This document shows positions 27,701 to 39,023 of a DNA stretch of 64,000 nt, piece by piece. The notes below the pieces were generated by a model that was given only the letters and a program-made list of their open reading frames with translations, did not search any database and had not been told where the DNA came from. This DNA is from Hydractinia symbiolongicarpus (lineage: Eukaryota; Cnidaria; Hydrozoa; Anthoathecata; Hydractiniidae): positions 9,817,501-9,881,500 of the forward strand of contig NC_079886.1 in NCBI RefSeq assembly GCF_029227915.1, given 5' to 3'. Every line of letters starts with the position of its first letter. The first letter of the stretch is position 1. The translations under genes were made by a program, and so were the position numbers.

Positions 27701-30700
27701 AATGGGATAGATAGAGGCTTTAAAGCTTCTTGGAGAATAGGTAAAAATTTATTTACTTTTTGTTTTTAGATTTTCAGGATTTGATAATAGCAAAAACTTT
27801 ATTTTCGTGCTTTTACCAACAATGAGATTTTCGGGCGTCTAATTTCAATTTTAGAAAAACTTATAAAGAATTAATTTTTATGGTTGTGGGAAATAGTACT
27901 GATATTGGAATTACCATGATTTATGCATTTGTTGGAACTCAACCTTGACATGTGCCGGCATTTTCATTTTACTATGAAATTTATTTTGATTTAGGATGTG
28001 GAGGATATATGTATGGTACATCAGGGAAAATATCCTCACCCTTATACCCTTCTCTGTATCCTAATGATCAAGATTGTATGTATATCATTGAAATACCCAC
28101 TAAACAGCAGGTCCATTTGTCATTTAACACGTTCAGTCTGGAACCCAATCCACAATGTTTAGATAGTGGGGATTTTTTGGAGGTAACATATTCTCTTGCA
28201 TTTACTTGCAATTTGTGTATGTCTCATGAAAAGCCTAGAAACTTTCTCAGGGCTTCGCTCTAAAAAACCCTGGAAAATTTGGGAAATGAGCTAATGTAAT
28301 AACACAGTCACGAATATTATTTATAAGAAAACAAAATTTCCTGGAAAAGTCCTGGAACTTTAATAAATTAGGTGGCACACTGAATTTACTTGAATTTACG
28401 TGTATTGATGTGGGCCAGATCTGGCTTGTGCCAATGTACACAATAGACAGTGAATGGTAAAAATAAGTCGTAAGAATAAAGAATAAAGTAACATCCCTTT
28501 TTTTTAGCTCTCAGTTTCCTATAACATCAAATATTTTTCAACCCTGCCATGGATAACAGTAGTTCTTTTGCTTTACTGCAGGTCTTGAATGATGATAAAA
28601 ATCGAACCGTTGTTGGACGATACTGTGGTAGCTCTCTTCCAAAACCATTGGTTTCAGCTGGCCATACTATGCGTGTACGTTTCCATAGTAACTCAAACAG
28701 AACGAGTAACGGTTTTGAGGCGATGTTCACAACAGTTGGAACAGGTGAGAGAATCAGTACTTTCTGTTGTTAAAATTGAACGACTCCAACTGTCTGGAAA
28801 GCCTTTTTTTGCTTGTAACTTGTAAAATTCTTTTTCCATGCTTAAAGTTCATATTACTTCTTCTCATTTACGTTTTACAGTGTCCATTATAAATAAGCTG
28901 GAAAATTTCAATTACCAGCATGACGTCATTTTTGTTGTTTTAGGATGTGGAGGTCAGTTCTTTTCATTGGGTACATTTGCTTCACCATTTTATCCTCAAC
29001 CGTATCCACTGAACCGTGTATGTACCTGGCTGTTAGTTGCAACTCCAACGTCTGCGATTCAAATCAATTTTACAGATTTTCATCTGGAAGCTTCAATGAA
29101 TTGCACCAATGTGAGTATTTCTGCAGCATCTAGATCAGTGCTCACACTTGCACTGTCCACCACAGTTTCATATGAATTTTTTAAGAGGGCTTTTGCTGAC
29201 CTTGAAAAATATCCATTATGGTTCACCAAAAAACCTTAAAAACCTCGAATTTAAATTCTAGCTATGAAGCATTGAATTTTAAAGAATTTTTTTTGAAATT
29301 TCCTGTTTTCGATTTTTTTTCCTATCCATGTCAAATAATCGCCATGTGTCTGAGTACTAAATATGGCAAAGAAAACATTTTTTTAACAATTTGGAAGACA
29401 CCATGGATCAGGTAATGCTTATGCTTCATCTCAGTCAGGTCGGGAAGAACTTGTCAACTAAATTTATTGTTTACTTCTGTAGGATTATGTTGAAATAAGA
29501 AACGGACCCACAATGGAAGGTCCTTTGTTGGGCAGATACTGTGGTACTCAACAACCTCCATTGATCAAATCATCCGGCAGCCGAATGCTTGTCACTTTTT
29601 TTTCTAATCGTAATTCTAACAGAGCAAAAGGATTCAAAGCTCTCTTCATTTCCACTTCAGAAGGTATGTTTTAGGATTGTGCAAACTGGAAACTGCTTAT
29701 ATTAAATATAAGCCCATCTTAAATAAAAGGTTTAGAATTTTAACGTTACAAACATCATTTTTCTTTTCGTAAGCTGTAGAAAGATCTCTTTGCGTACATT
29801 TGTCTAACTGAGACAGATTAAACTCTGTCATTCAGAACTCTGATTCTAACTAAATGGCTGATGTCCATCGTACGTACAATTTGTGAGTCATCTTTACATA
29901 AAATATAAACTCTACTAGGTTGTGGAGGAAAGTTATCAGGTTCAAACGGAAGTATTTCGTCGCCAAATTACCCTGCAAATTATGATAATGCTGCTTATTG
30001 TGAGTGGACGATATCTGTTGCGAAAGACAAAACTGTTCATTTACATATTCGGGATCTTCTTATCGAACGTCATAGCCGATGTGCTTTTGACGGGTTGAAA
30101 GTATTGTAAGTATTTTGCTATTACTCGACAAAGTTGTTACAAGTTGCCGTGACAGCGTGGTCACACCTCCTATAACATCTTGCTAGTTCTTTATTTTGAA
30201 AAAAGCTACGTAAGATGGAAAACCTTTGCGAAATTTATAAAATTAAAAACAGGAAGGATGTCCAGTACAATATCTTTTATTTGCTGATTTTTTGGAAAGG
30301 AATATTAAATCTTTTTGCCTATTATAATAGATCCTTTAAAATCCTTTTAAACCCTCTATTTATACTTAAATTTTATGTATTTTTAAAAAAAGTCCTTTGT
30401 AACGAAAAAGTATTCACAGTTTATGAAAGCCAAGAAGTTTTGTCAACCTGATCTAAGAAAAATTTAGTTAAGTTGGATAATCGTCGCAGTCTCCTTTCCT
30501 AACCCATGCTTAAAAAAAATATGACGGGTAATGATTGCTAAAAATTTTCAACTCTTTTATATGTGGAGAAAATGAAGTCAAGTTAAATACAAATAATGAG
30601 AAAGCATCTACCTTGAACGAAAAAAACTCGGCAATACGCTGACCACTTCCTTGTTGTTACAAATTGTGTCACTTTATTTTTACAGCGATGGCCCATCCGT

Positions 30701-33700
30701 ATCTGGTCGTCTACTTGCCAACTTATGTGGAAATATTACTAGCAGAACTTATTCCTCTGCAACCGGCTCCATCACAGTGGTTTTTAGTTCTGATGTTGGT
30801 GTTAACGAAAAAGGATTTTATGCAACCTGGACGGAGGGAGATGCGCGTAAGTACATACAGACTTGGGGACCTGCACTTTGTTTTTGCCGTCTAATGGCAA
30901 TTTTTTTGTTTAGCTGTTGTATAATTTTTTTCGGTGAGGTTGATTATCACAGTATTCCTTTTTGTTTGATGAAATATTCTTTTCCCAGTTTTGCAAAAGA
31001 TACAAAAAGTTCAGATTTTTTTAACGTCCGTTTTAACATAGTCTGGCTCGTTGCTTAATTCAATTCCAATTCGAATTCTATCCTTACATAATGTAAAGTT
31101 GTTACGTACTTAAAAATTACTTGATTTGCAAATTAGGATACTTTACTGGGGTACTATTATTACAAGAATACCATTTTGTTTTTTTGTAGAGTGTGGAGGA
31201 GAGCTTTTAAGTACATCTAGTGAAGTTGTCAGTCCAATGTATCCATTGTATTATGGCTCCGATACGGACTGTGTGTGGTTGATCAAACTTCCCGATGGTA
31301 TGCTTGTTCATTTAAACGTGGTGGAATTATCCATTCCCACATCTACAAACTGTGAAAGAGATCAACTTATCATTCAAAACGGTTTATCTCATAATTCACC
31401 TGTGTTGGCGACATTGTGTGGAAATACGACCGATTTAGTAAACACAAGTTGGATTAGTGCTAGTAATCATATGAGGTTACACCTGAAGTCACCAGCGACA
31501 GCCTCGCCGTACGGTAGATTCAAGTTATCTTACGTAGCCAAACCAGAAGGTAATCTCTTCATTAAGTTCTTTTTTTTAAACAATTCTTTATCGGAACAAT
31601 AAATTAGAGTTATTGAGGTTGAAAAATTGCCAAGTGAGGAAATATTGCGTATGCACAGTTTATTCCTTTTAAACATTTGTCGTTTGTGATTTTGTGGACA
31701 GGCTGTGGAGGAAAAGTAACTGGTTCATCCGGAGTGATAACATCTCCTGGATATCCTTCGTTGTATCAAAATAATTTGGATTGTGAGTGGATCATTGAGA
31801 CAGAGCCTGGTACGAGTGTGTTTGTACATATCGAAGAACTAGATTTGGAAACTCACAGCAGGTGATGTACATGCAGTTTGTTAATGTTATTTATCAGGAG
31901 ATCGAGATTTTTAAAACCAAAGAAGTGAAAATAAATTATTCGATTTTATTTTTGGCATTGTCTATTTAGTTACCATATTATTAATTACAAAAGGCTATGT
32001 AACATAACTGTATAGTATTGAATGTTCTTTATAACGTTTTTATTTAAAGTATACCTCTCTTTGATAACAGATGTATTCATGACTATATCGAAGTTTGGGA
32101 CCATCTTGCAGCAGGAAGTTTAACTTCTTCACCGAATGAGACCTTACTAGCGCGTTTATGTGGAAAAACTCATAAGAGTGTGTATCACAGTTCGCAAAAC
32201 AAGATGAGGTTAAGATTTCGAACAGATCAATCTGATAGTGGACGAGGCTTTAAAGTTGCATTCAATACAGGTATGATTTTTTTAAAAGCAAAACCAAAAT
32301 GGTAAACTAATAGTGTAGGAGGTGATTTTGTTTTTGTTTCTTGCATTTTATAAGTGTGGTTGTTAGCAATGACGTTAAGTTTGAAATTTTTCTTTGGTGG
32401 TAAAACTTTTTACAAAGTCAACTTCACCATAGACCCTATTAAACCTTTTAAATTTTATATATTTGCTACAAGCTTGTTTTAAGTACATAGGTTTCAGATA
32501 ATTCCGTTCTTCGAATCACAGGGATTTATTTAACAGAGCAAATCCTTCTCGGCTGTTCAATTTTAGACCAAGCTTGTTCATCCACTATTTAACCCTTTAA
32601 GAACTGCCCGGCCCGTTTTTGGAAAGAACTTTTTTACGGTAAAATAAAAATCAACTTCTCAACTATTTGACCGCGATTTGTGGCTAAGGACAAGACCTAG
32701 ATGTTCCTGTTTGGTTCGGTTTGCCTAATTCACCCTCTTTCTGCAGTATTTTTTATCCTAGTGGGATATGGTAATTTAACTCCACCGCCCCTTCAAGGAG
32801 TTAATTCATGCAAGGTCTGTAAAAATTCTGAATTGTAATTTCAGGTTGCGGCGGTCTATTGAGAGGAAGGTCAGGGTATGCAATATCCCCTAATTATCCT
32901 AATACCTACCCAAATAATCAGGACTGTAGATGGGTAATTGATCTTCAGCCTCATTATCATATCCGCATGACTGAAAACGATTTTAATCTTCCATCGACAA
33001 ATGGGAGAGGTGAATGTCAAGATTTTGTTGAATTGAGAGAAGGGACCAACGTAACATCTCCACGTATAGCAAGATTCTGCGGACAGAACCAACCACCTGC
33101 TTATCAATCGAATTACCATCAGCTATTTGTTCGATTCGTGTCTGATAATATCACGCAACCTCTCGTAGGAGGGAGAAGTTGGAGAGCGAAGACACATTAC
33201 GCTGCAGGTAAACATATTGGAAATAACTGTTGTCCGTCTTTGAAATGTATTGTATATCAAACATACTTGCTTTTTACTGGTCGTTATCCCGTAGACGAAT
33301 CTATAAAAATTCGGTCGTCGCTACTTGCAGCTACCATTTTAATCCACTGACAGGCAGGCAGACTTCGAGCATTATAATATAAGCTATTTGTTAACCATTG
33401 AAAGAATCCACGGGTCCGCCGATCCTCAGATTTTCGCCTGCCGTAGGATCGGAATTTAGTGAGTTTTTAACAAGACATCACTCAGTGTGACAGACAGAAT
33501 GCTGGTACTATTGATATAGAGAAGACTAGTCGTCAACCCGTGGTTGTCGCCCTTCCTTCTTTGTATGGCATTTCATGTTTCCGTAATAGACAGACAAACA
33601 GACAACGACGGCTATTATTATAGAGATAGAGAAGAAAAGGCGATATTTCAAACCTTGCACTATTTTTAAGGCTTCAGATTCATTTATTTATTTACCCATT

Positions 33701-36700
33701 TATTTATTAAAAGTGTTCATGTCACTCATTCGTTTATTGGTTGATTAGTTCGTTTTACTTTTCTTTTTACTTTACATGTAGTACAGCGATATACGAGTCA
33801 AACTTGTCGTTTGGTTTTATTGGTGATGCGTATCTTTATATTTTAGTTTGTGGTGAGACGATAAAGAACTCTCTCTTTGGTGTGATTAAAATGCCACAAT
33901 ACACCGATAATGAGAACTGCGTCTGGGTTATCGAGTTTCCAGTGGGTAAACAAATTTCATTAAAAACGAAAAGTTTCGACTTGGAATATGGCGGTATGTC
34001 ATGCATGTATGATTACGTGGAAATTCGAGATGGGGCAGATAAAAGTGCACCATTGTTTGGCAAATTTTGTGGTTCAGCAAAGCCACCTCGATTTCGAAGC
34101 ACGGGAAATTCCCTTTACATTCGTTTCGTGAGCGATAAATCAGCGGTTGGAGATGGCTTTCAATTTGAGTATTCTGAAGCACCTATAGGTACGTTTCTAA
34201 TCTTAACATTTGCTGATAACGTTGAATATAATCGCGCCACATAACCAATGTTATTATGCACAATGGCGCTCCATATAGAATTTTATTATCTCGTTCACAA
34301 TATGCACGTGTTGTTTTCTATCTAGCCTGTGGTGGCATTCTTAATGAGACGTTTGGTGAAGTTAAAAGCCCTCTATATCCCAACAACATCCCTAATGGGG
34401 AGACCTGTGGATGGCAGATCATTGTTCCCGAAGGTAAAAGAATCAATCTAACTTTCACCGACTTTAGTATTCCATACCTTGGTTCAAGCGATTTTCCTGT
34501 TTGTACGACTTATCTGAATATCTACGATGCAGCTTATCCAGATCACCACTACCAAATAAAAAGGTTGGTCATTATTGTTGTGCTTAGTTTCGTCGAAAAA
34601 ATTATTTCAGCCAATCAGAATGCCTTAAATCAGGATAGTCTTTAATACTTTTATATCTTTACTGGATTTTAGCTTCAGCGTAATATATTCTGTAAATTTC
34701 TAGTCATGTTATTCGCTCGACAGTGTGTATGCATGACAGAAATGTTAGTTTGTCGAATTGTCCTCGTCCATTGTATTGCATTTTTAACATCTTTTTTTTT
34801 CTCCTCTGTAGTAGGCTATGTGGCTTCACTTTACCTCCTTCGTTGAGATCCACTGGAAACACCTTGTACCTTCTATTGCATGCAAGTATACTTAGTGGAA
34901 GATTTCGTGCGGAATATAAAGCTGTTACAGCGGGTAAGATGAATTACCAAGCTTGTATAAATCTGTGTATAACCAAGTGTATAACTAACTAAGAAAATAC
35001 AAAAGGGACCAGTAATGTATCAAATGATTTTACAATTCTTTCTTAGAGTGTGGAGGAGTGCTAGAGGTCGATCGCACAGTCAAACAGTTAAAAAGTCCAA
35101 ACTACCCCCTTCCATTTTCTGCGGGTAGAGAATGTGATTGGATGTTACGAGCGCAAGAAGGCAATCAAGTTTCTGTTGTCATAAAAGATTTGTCTATACC
35201 TGTGAAAAATGCGAGCGGTGAATGTGGAAGGTGTGGCTCTTTTATTTCGTTTCGTTGTTTTCATTTTCGAAATGCTGCATGGGTATAGAAATAATTCTTT
35301 CTTCTCACTAAATATTCTGAATTTTTTAGAAAAAATATCAAATTGTCCTTCCTTGCTTATTTTTTTCTATCAAAATACCGTCATCTCCAAAAAAGTGAAG
35401 AATTCTTATCACAAGTCCTCAAATCTCTTCAAATTTCGGACTCTAATAAGAGTAGCAACCTTGGTTCGTTTGTTATTGTGTTCGTTCGTTTGTTATTGTT
35501 CGTTCGTTCGTTATTTTGCTCGTTCGTTCGTTATTTTGCTCGTTCGTTCGTTATTTTGTTCGTTCGTTCGTTATTTTGCTCGTTCGTTCTTTATTTTGTT
35601 CGTTCGTTCGTTAGTTGTTCCTTCGTTCGTTAGTTATTTTGTTCGTTCGTCCGTTATTTTGTTTTTTCGTACATTATTTTTTTTGTTCGTTCGTTATTTT
35701 GTTAATTCGTTCGTTATTTTGTTCGTTCGGTTGTTATTTTGTTCGTTCATTCGTTATTTTGTTCGTTCTTCGTTCGTTATTTTGTTTTTTCGTTCATTAT
35801 TTTCTTCGTTTGTTCGTTATGTTGTTCTTTCGCTTTTATTCGTTAGTTATTTTGTTTTTTCGTTCACTCGTTCGTTTAAACCTTCGTACTGACAATATTT
35901 CTATTATCTACAGTACGCACCTATTAATCATGGATAGCACTATAAACGAAGATTCGCATATCATTTGTGGAAACACATCAATCAAGTTTGTCAGTAGTAG
36001 TCACGCTATGAAAGTCGTATTGATGAGGAATTCATCCGCAAAAGGATTTCTGTTGGAATACACAAGTATCTCTGGTATGTGAATATAATGTATTGATTAA
36101 TTTAGAGGACTTTTTAAAACAGGTTTATAAACATTAACTGAAGATATAGCAAGGTAGGTTTAAATTCAAAGATTCCAACTCGTCCTGCTTCCATTTAACT
36201 CGCGAAAATATAAATTAAAGATCTCTGAATTCGTCTCTCGTTGCTCCGTTGCGAGGAGCTACAACCAATGGATCAGTTCTTCTTATTCTGTAATTCTTTT
36301 TAGGTCCTTTTTGTTTGCATAAGTGTATAAAGGAATTACCGATCAACCTTGCTGCGGACTTTAGGGCATAGGCTTAAACATCGTCAAGTCATAACGACTG
36401 CCGCAATGATTCGAAATTTACTCCTAGGGTTTAATCAAGAGGGGCGCTCAACCCTATTTGCATAAATTGCGTCCGCCAGATTCAAATTTTTAAAACTTTT
36501 AATTGCTCATATTTTTCATATCATTATATATTACTCCTATCTTTAGCAATAAAAGGGAACTCCTGAAAATTTTATTGATGATGTACGCATGAGGATTTTA
36601 TGTTTATATTTCCGTATAAACATCCAGGCTAAGTTTTGCTACCTGTCAAATCCGTTTTCCTTGATTTGTACAATTCTAATCAGATGTTTGAAATATATCA

Positions 36701-38300
36701 AAATTTTCTGAATATTGCGAGTAATGACCCATTTTTCTTACTAACAGAAAATCAAATTAGAACGACAAATTATTATCCAGAACGTTCTGAAACACTATCT
36801 GAACAAGTCATGGTATTTTCACGATTCAAAAAATTGTTAGTGACGTCACACAAAAAGTGCTGACGATAGCAATGAAATATTTATCCTACTTTATTCTTTT
36901 TGTCTTGACTACAAACGAAGTTAATTTTGTGTCAAAAGTGTAACGATGTCACTGAAAGCCCTTGCAAATTTTTCTAAGCGTTTACCTAAGCTTGTTTTCA
37001 ATATGGTACTAGATATATTAGGTATACCTGTTATAAGTTTTCAAATATCAATAATTGTTAGGATACTTGTTGAACTTTGAGACATTCAGCATAGGCCCTT
37101 ATTCTAAAGGGCGTTTAAAAGATGTTGGGCGCTAATTCAAATCGTTATACAGCAGCCGGGGAACTGAAGACCTGTGTTGTTCTTTTTGTAAGCAATGTAA
37201 TGTGTACACTCTTCCCCACGTTGTTTTTTTAGGTTGCAATAAAACTTACACAGCATCTAGTGGACTTGTTACTTCCAGTAATCATCCACTGAACTATCAA
37301 AAGAACAGCAACTGTTATTACATTATAAAAGCTTCGATTGGTCACACGATTTCACTGTATCCAGTCTCGCTCAGCACAGAAGAAACACCGAGCTGTCAAT
37401 TCGATTATCTTCGATTCTACGACGGAGCGTCGGAAAGGGATACGTTAATGAAAAATGGAACGTACTGCGGAGAAGAGTTACCTCCCACACTACACAGTAG
37501 CGGTGACACTCTCTTAATAAAATTCGTAACCGACGCAAGTATCACTAGGCCAGGCTTTGCAATCACGTATACAACGTCATCTGCGGGTGAGTGCATATTC
37601 CCTTCGTTATTTTAGGGTTTGGAATTCTTTATTCTAACTACTTTTCCAAGGTGAAAATATTACGGAATCGGATTGGTCGACAAGTCCGTACTAAATTGAT
37701 ATCGTTTCGTTTTACATTGCGGTATAAAAATTGCCGACACCGAGAACTAGTGTAGTGTAATAATGAAATAAACAGTAAAATTAAAACATTCATTTATCAA
37801 AAGAATCAAATCAGTTCCATTAAATGTGTTCTATGATTTCAAATTCATGATCTTTTAGTTTGTGGAGGTCTGGTAACTGGTTACAAGGGATCGCTGACGT
37901 CACCCCATTTTCCAATGTTATATTCGAATCAATACGCATGTGAATGGAATATTACTGTGAGCCCTGGGAAGAGAATTCGATTGAATGTTACACAGTTTGA
38001 GATGGAGGATCCTATGAATGGTGCGGATTGTTTAACGGTTGATTATTTACAGGTATGTTTGGTTACACGGTCTTTTGTTCTAATTCCCCGTTTTACCACA
38101 GCTCTATCAAAGTATCGTTTTGTCATCCAATGTTATAATTTTAGTTTGCTGAAAGAGGCAACATATTAGCAACATACTGTGGTCTCATTCACCCTGCTCC
38201 ACGCACAAGTACAAGCAACTCAGTACGCGTGATATTCCGCTCGAATAATGTCAACAATGATTACAGAGGTTTCCAGTTGTTTTACAACGAGGTGTACTGA
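4198..38300 (+). CDS. CUBN: Cubilin orthologue, 44 exons (2 EGF, 26 CUB domains)
   Basis: Cubilin is a peripheral multiligand endocytic receptor of absorptive epithelia, held at the membrane by amnionless in vertebrates. The predicted product (about 3208 residues; human cubilin is about 3600) begins with a hydrophobic signal peptide and an RRKR site. Next is a segment around DPKIITSDGNLNF that aligns with the vertebrate cubilin N-terminus, then a short coil, two EGF-like domains and 26 CUB domains. It ends just after the last CUB domain with TGA at 38298-38300 and has no membrane span, as in cubilin. All 43 introns are GT..AG, and phases are consistent throughout: 9627 coding bases, divisible by three. 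Most CUB domains start with CGG after a phase-1 intron. The first ATG of the signal-peptide exon was taken as start. Compared with human there are six fewer EGF domains and one fewer CUB; a missed exon in a long intron cannot be excluded. Confidence 0.9.
5028..5111. repeat. Short inverted-repeat element (CAACCTCG type)
   Basis: The ends CAACCTCGTCCCCAGGGC and CCCCGGGAGCAAGCTTTGG are imperfect inverted repeats. The same pattern is seen at 21709-21783 and, more diverged, at 41163-41217. It lies in cubilin intron 2. It is probably a tiny non-autonomous foldback element, without coding capacity. Confidence 0.5.
7639..8461 (+). repeat. Dispersed repeat family R1, diverged copy 3 in a cubilin intron
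   Basis: The left end GCCATTACAATGCACTT matches the starts of copies at 395 and 1144. The right end TTTTTCCATTG followed by TCTGCCTAAGTGGATTTTTTCACTGG matches the right end of copy 1 near 902-938. The interior differs. It lies within the intron separating the two CUB1 exons. Confidence 0.45.
11573..12157. mobile_element. Foldback/MITE-like element with long inverted arms
   Basis: The left arm (about 11573-11760) and right arm (about 11960-12157) are reverse complements with scattered mismatches. Paired landmarks are AACTACGTTTTGACAAGCTT versus AACTACGTTGTGACAAGCTT, then TTGGGCGTATAAATAT and AATGCATAAAAA. The arms are near 190 bases with a spacer of about 200 bases and no ORF. It fills most of the intron between CUB3 and CUB4, ending about 25 bases before the CUB4 exon. 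Confidence 0.75.
13812..15093. other. Cubilin intron between CUB5 and CUB6
   Basis: No CUB-like exon was found in this 1.3-kb intron. A short open stretch at 14284-14340 (MDEFLADFEKQIYDLDNR followed by gtaaga) has a start codon and a donor-like end, but no neighbouring exon could be joined to it. The rest is AT-rich without recognised structure. Confidence 0.4.
19227..19352 (+). repeat. Short dispersed repeat (CCATGGGTTCGCCC / GACAGACAGACAG type)
   Basis: Landmarks in order are CCGTGGAAAATCCATGGGTT, CGCCCCTCC, a TGCATTGCG box, GACTGACAGACAGACAGACG and TATTATAATATAG. The same order recurs at 33285-33640 and partly at 63190-63220. It is a short interspersed element of unknown class in the long cubilin intron. 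Confidence 0.5.
19632..21110 (-). pseudogene. Degraded Penelope-like retroelement (RT then GIY-YIG)
   Basis: Read on the minus strand, three blocks appear in the order expected for Penelope-like elements. First, around 21090-20980, is a region with AVPFDKGTRICV (compare the DKGxxxVV region before the RT core). Second, at 20670-20455, is an RT motif block with SLNVTSLYTNVPV. Third, at 19859-19632, is a carboxy-terminal GIY-YIG-like block, VVYKITCPGCFLCYVGQ followed by basic residues FFRRFRKHK. Frames are broken between the blocks, so the copy is dead. It sits antisense to cubilin inside the intron between CUB11 and CUB12. Confidence 0.75.
21709..21783. repeat. Short inverted-repeat element (CAACCTCG type)
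   Basis: Terminal inverted repeats of 16 bases, CAACCTCGACCCCAGG and CCTGGGATCAAGGTTG, match at 14 of 16 positions and enclose about 43 bases. It is the clearest member of the family also seen at 5028 and 41163. It lies in the long cubilin intron. Confidence 0.65.
21784..23530. other. Rest of the long cubilin intron
   Basis: The segment near 21821-21990 contains an imperfect tandem duplication (CGTCTAAAAATATAAGCATG and ATGTCCAAAAAAATC blocks repeated about 100 bases apart). No coding exon or protein domain was recognised in the rest. Confidence 0.4.
24491..25715. repeat. Intron between CUB12 and CUB13 with an imperfect direct repeat
   Basis: Two related segments, about 25066-25230 and 25381-25545, share GATCATTATC-TAAATTTCATTTGG-type cores followed by ACTACCTAAAAAT or ATTACCTAAAAAT blocks, about 315 bases apart. 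A minus-strand open stretch at 24992-24669 (107 codons, basic carboxy end) lies to the left and matches nothing I recognise. Confidence 0.4.
25716..30846 (+). other. CUBN: Cubilin CUB domains 13-18
   Basis: CUB13: 25716-26066. CUB14: 26866-27216. CUB15: 27372-27740. CUB16: 27995-28182 + 28582-28744. CUB17: 28944-29110 + 29483-29663. CUB18: 29919-30105 + 30686-30846. Each starts with CGG or GCGG after a phase-1 intron. CUB16 has a phase-0 internal intron after GDFLE, and CUB17 has a phase-0 intron before DYVEIRNG. CUB18 has a phase-2 intron just before the FDG motif. Landmarks such as RYCG and SSPNYP are well kept. CUB15 has a longer, Ser-rich middle and lacks the acidic DY pair, so it may not bind calcium. 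Confidence 0.85.
33285..33640 (+). repeat. Two to three clustered copies of the GACAGACAG-type short repeat
   Basis: Within the intron between CUB21 and CUB22, three neighbouring segments each contain part of the landmark order seen at 19227. These are a CCGTAGACGAA or CCACGGGTCCGCC or CCCGTGGTTGTCGCCC box, then GACAGGCAGGCAGAC or GACAGACAG, then ATTATAATATA or ATTATTATAGAG. The spacing of roughly 110-120 bases suggests nested or tandem insertions. Confidence 0.5.
35466..35880 (+). repeat. TTCGTTCGTTATTTTG microsatellite-like array in a cubilin intron
   Basis: About 400 bases of imperfect repeats of a unit near 20 bases (CGTTCGTTCGTTATTTTGTT with variants) lie in the intron that splits CUB24. 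Only T-rich Phe/Arg/Ser frames are open here. The array ends about 30 bases before the second CUB24 exon. Confidence 0.85.
36075..37232. other. Cubilin intron between CUB24 and CUB25
   Basis: No CUB-like exon, RNA gene or recognisable mobile element was seen in this 1.16-kb intron. The phases of the flanking exons (1 and 1) do not require an exon here. Confidence 0.4.
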
Positions 38301-38715
38301 TAACTTGGAAGGGAATTCATTCAAATAAAGGGAGAACCCTTAGATAATTTTTCATTATTTTTTATAATGGTATCATGTTCTGTACAGTTCTTCATTTGTA
38401 ATTTGTTATTTGGTGTGTTGTTCGTGTGTGTAGATGTGTGCGCATGCTTGCGTGAATGCGTGTTTCACACAAGCTACAAAGTATGAATAAGTTGTATGTC
38501 TGTAACTTTTATAATTTCATGTAAATATTTTTTTTTTAATTTATGTTTGACACATTATTTGGGCAAAAATAATTGTTTATTATTTTTTCACTGGATGTAA
38601 ATGTTATAATTGTATAAATAAGCTGCTCCATTCAATTTTTTGTTTTTATTTATAACGGACAACATTGTAAAATTTTCAACAAAAATTTGTGCATTTTCTA
38701 CATAATAAACACAAC
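38301..38715 (+). terminator. Probable cubilin 3' UTR with AATAAA signals
   Basis: AATAAA hexamers occur at 38324-38329 and 38704-38709. The first is only 24 bases after the stop; the second would give a UTR of about 420 bases and lies beyond several T-rich tracts. Which one is used cannot be told from sequence. Confidence 0.5.
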
Positions 38716-39023
38716 ATTCGGTTGTATGTAACGAAGTTTTGTTTTGGATTATAATAACCTCGAATCGACCATATACCTCAGATTCTTTCAGTTTGATACT
38801 TAATCTAAACTGTTATTGGAGCTATGAGCGTAGTGTATACTGAGGCTATGATTTCATTCTATAGAGAAAAATCGATTGCGTCTGTGTTTTACACTCTCAC
38901 GGCGTTTAATGTGAAATACAATTGGCTTTAGTGAACAATGTTTGAGGCGATCCAAGCTGAGCTGTGTTTACAGGATCTTATTGCACTTTAAGCTACACTA
39001 ATTCGCTGTGTGTAAAGGGTCTT

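Larger units (their letters stand above)
31190..38300 (+). other. CUBN: Cubilin CUB domains 19-26 and stop
   Basis: CUB19: 31190-31549. CUB20: 31702-31861 + 32071-32270. CUB21: 32845-33207. CUB22: 33847-34188. CUB23: 34326-34563 + 34812-34933 (acceptor could be 34815, also in frame). CUB24: 35047-35230 + 35914-36074. CUB25: 37233-37586. CUB26: 37859-38052 + 38145-38300, ending in TGA. CUB25 begins GCNKTY rather than CGG, like the penultimate CUB of vertebrate cubilin, and CUB24 is degenerate in its second half. These end-specific oddities support one-to-one orthology of the carboxy-terminal block. Confidence 0.85.

Noticed and set aside
35209-36082. Open frames of Phe/Arg/Ser repeats
   Set aside because: Caused by the TTCG-rich intron array; the true coding parts are 35047-35230 and 35914-36074.
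36636-36863. 75-codon frame in the intron between CUB24 and CUB25
   Set aside because: No CUB or other domain, and flanking exon phases already agree without it.
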